64,000 bases of DNA from the NCBI RefSeq assembly GCF_000744095.1, contig NZ_JQLI01000001.1, forward strand, positions 4,402,001 through 4,466,000, in the 5' to 3' direction. Positions 63,578-64,000 of this stretch are shown in pieces. A program made the translations under genes and the position numbers. A model generated the notes under the pieces. That model made no database searches and was not told the origin of the DNA. It was given only the letters and a program-made list of their open reading frames with translations. This stretch comes from Cupriavidus necator A5-1 (GTDB lineage: Bacteria > Pseudomonadota > Gammaproteobacteria > Burkholderiales > Burkholderiaceae). Each line of letters begins with the position of its first letter. Position 1 is the first letter of the stretch.

Positions 63578-64000
63578 ATGCCATTTGAATTTGTCGATGC
63601 CGCCGGTATTGCGCAGCCGGATGGCGATCCGCTGCAGGACGAACTGGCATTGCTCGAACTCGCGGCACAGGGCCGGCAGGTGGCGAAACTGTGGGAAGCC
63701 CCGCTGTCGCTGGTGGTGCCGCGCACCTACCAGCGTCACACGGCGCTGGAGACAGCGCGCGCCGACTTTGCGCGGCAGGGCTGCCCCGTGTTCCTGCGCA
63801 TGTCGGGCGGCGGGCTGGTACCGCAAGGGCCCGGCATCCTGAACCTGAGCCTGGCCTACGCCGTGGGGCGGCCGCCGGGCGCGCTCAGCGACGCCGTCTA
63901 CCTGCACCTGTGCGAGGTCATCGGCAAGGCGCTGCAGTCGCTGGCGGTGGATACCCATTGGCAGGCGGTGGCCGGTTCGTTCTGCGACGGGCGCTACAAC
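63578..64000 (+). CDS. lipoate-protein ligase family protein, 3' end outside window
   Basis: The first 141 codons of a BPL/LplA-fold ligase. DPLQDELALLELAA, LSLVVPRTYQRHTALETA and the glycine-rich MSGGGLVPQGPGILNLSLAY match the lipoyl-AMP-binding (RRxxGGG-like) region, although the motif here is RMSGGG. It would attach lipoate to K50 of AcoC or another E2. The catalytic Lys, usually further on, lies beyond the window end. The ATG 63578 follows the AhpD-like stop by 41 bases. Confidence 0.82.
   Translation, partial: MPFEFVDAAGIAQPDGDPLQDELALLELAAQGRQVAKLWEAPLSLVVPRTYQRHTALETARADFARQGCPVFLRMSGGGLVPQGPGILNLSLAYAVGRPPGALSDAVYLHLCEVIGKALQSLAVDTHWQAVAGSFCDGRYN

Overview
The window is high-GC, densely coded beta-proteobacterial DNA. 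It most resembles a Cupriavidus/Ralstonia-type (Burkholderiaceae) secondary chromosome. The signs are three Bug/TctC periplasmic binding-protein genes, an acoR-acoXABC acetoin cluster, a glucarate/2-oxoglutarate-semialdehyde cluster, many LysR, GntR and MocR regulators, and a second EF-G gene away from any ribosomal operon. The species assignment is inferred from gene content, without a database search.

Layout. 1-10.7 kb: an EamA transporter (cut by the window edge), a lone XRE protein, a Fur paralogue, a LysR/MFS/creatininase-family module closed by a 21-bp-stem terminator, an SDR without the usual catalytic Tyr, a divergent LysR/MFS pair and an orphan sensor kinase. 10.7-12.1 kb: no gene, but two ~395-bp arms form a large imperfect inverted duplication. 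12.1-17 kb: a catabolic operon (Bug receptor, enoyl-CoA hydratase-like protein, NDP-forming acyl-CoA ligase) followed by an IclR regulator. 17-27.6 kb: a divergent MocR regulator and a tightly packed nine-gene operon behind a textbook sigma-54 promoter. Seven genes are the conserved Nit1C set (nitrilase, radical SAM protein, GNAT, AIR-synthase-like protein, flavoprotein and two small proteins). The last two are a protein resembling LnmK and a B12-dependent methylmalonyl-CoA mutase-type enzyme. The operon ends against a truncated MarR gene, which marks a likely insertion junction.

27.6-44.3 kb: pobA and a divergent AraC activator, a stub of a TonB-dependent receptor, a 1476-residue hybrid kinase with two kinase cores and three receivers, a PRC-barrel protein, a decayed MocR gene, a porin, a LysR regulator, a DUF1338 (2-oxoadipate dioxygenase-like) enzyme, EF-G and an orphan NarL-type regulator. 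43.5-50.9 kb: glucarate catabolism (FadR-type GntR regulator, gudD, two Bug receptors, and convergently a 2-oxoglutarate semialdehyde dehydrogenase and kdgD). Similar operator-like palindromes overlap the promoters at both ends. 51-56.3 kb: a DedA-rhodanese fusion, a membrane-embedded patatin-like protein followed by six 12-bp tandem repeats, and a luciferase-like monooxygenase. 56.6-64 kb: acoR, a 28-bp perfect palindrome, a sigma-54 promoter, acoXABC, an AhpD-like protein and the start of a lipoate-protein ligase gene.

The strongest candidate for an incompletely described system is the Nit1C operon joined to methylmalonyl-CoA mutase and LnmK-like genes under apparent nitrogen (sigma-54) control. 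No tRNA, rRNA, CRISPR array, intact insertion sequence or prophage was recognised.
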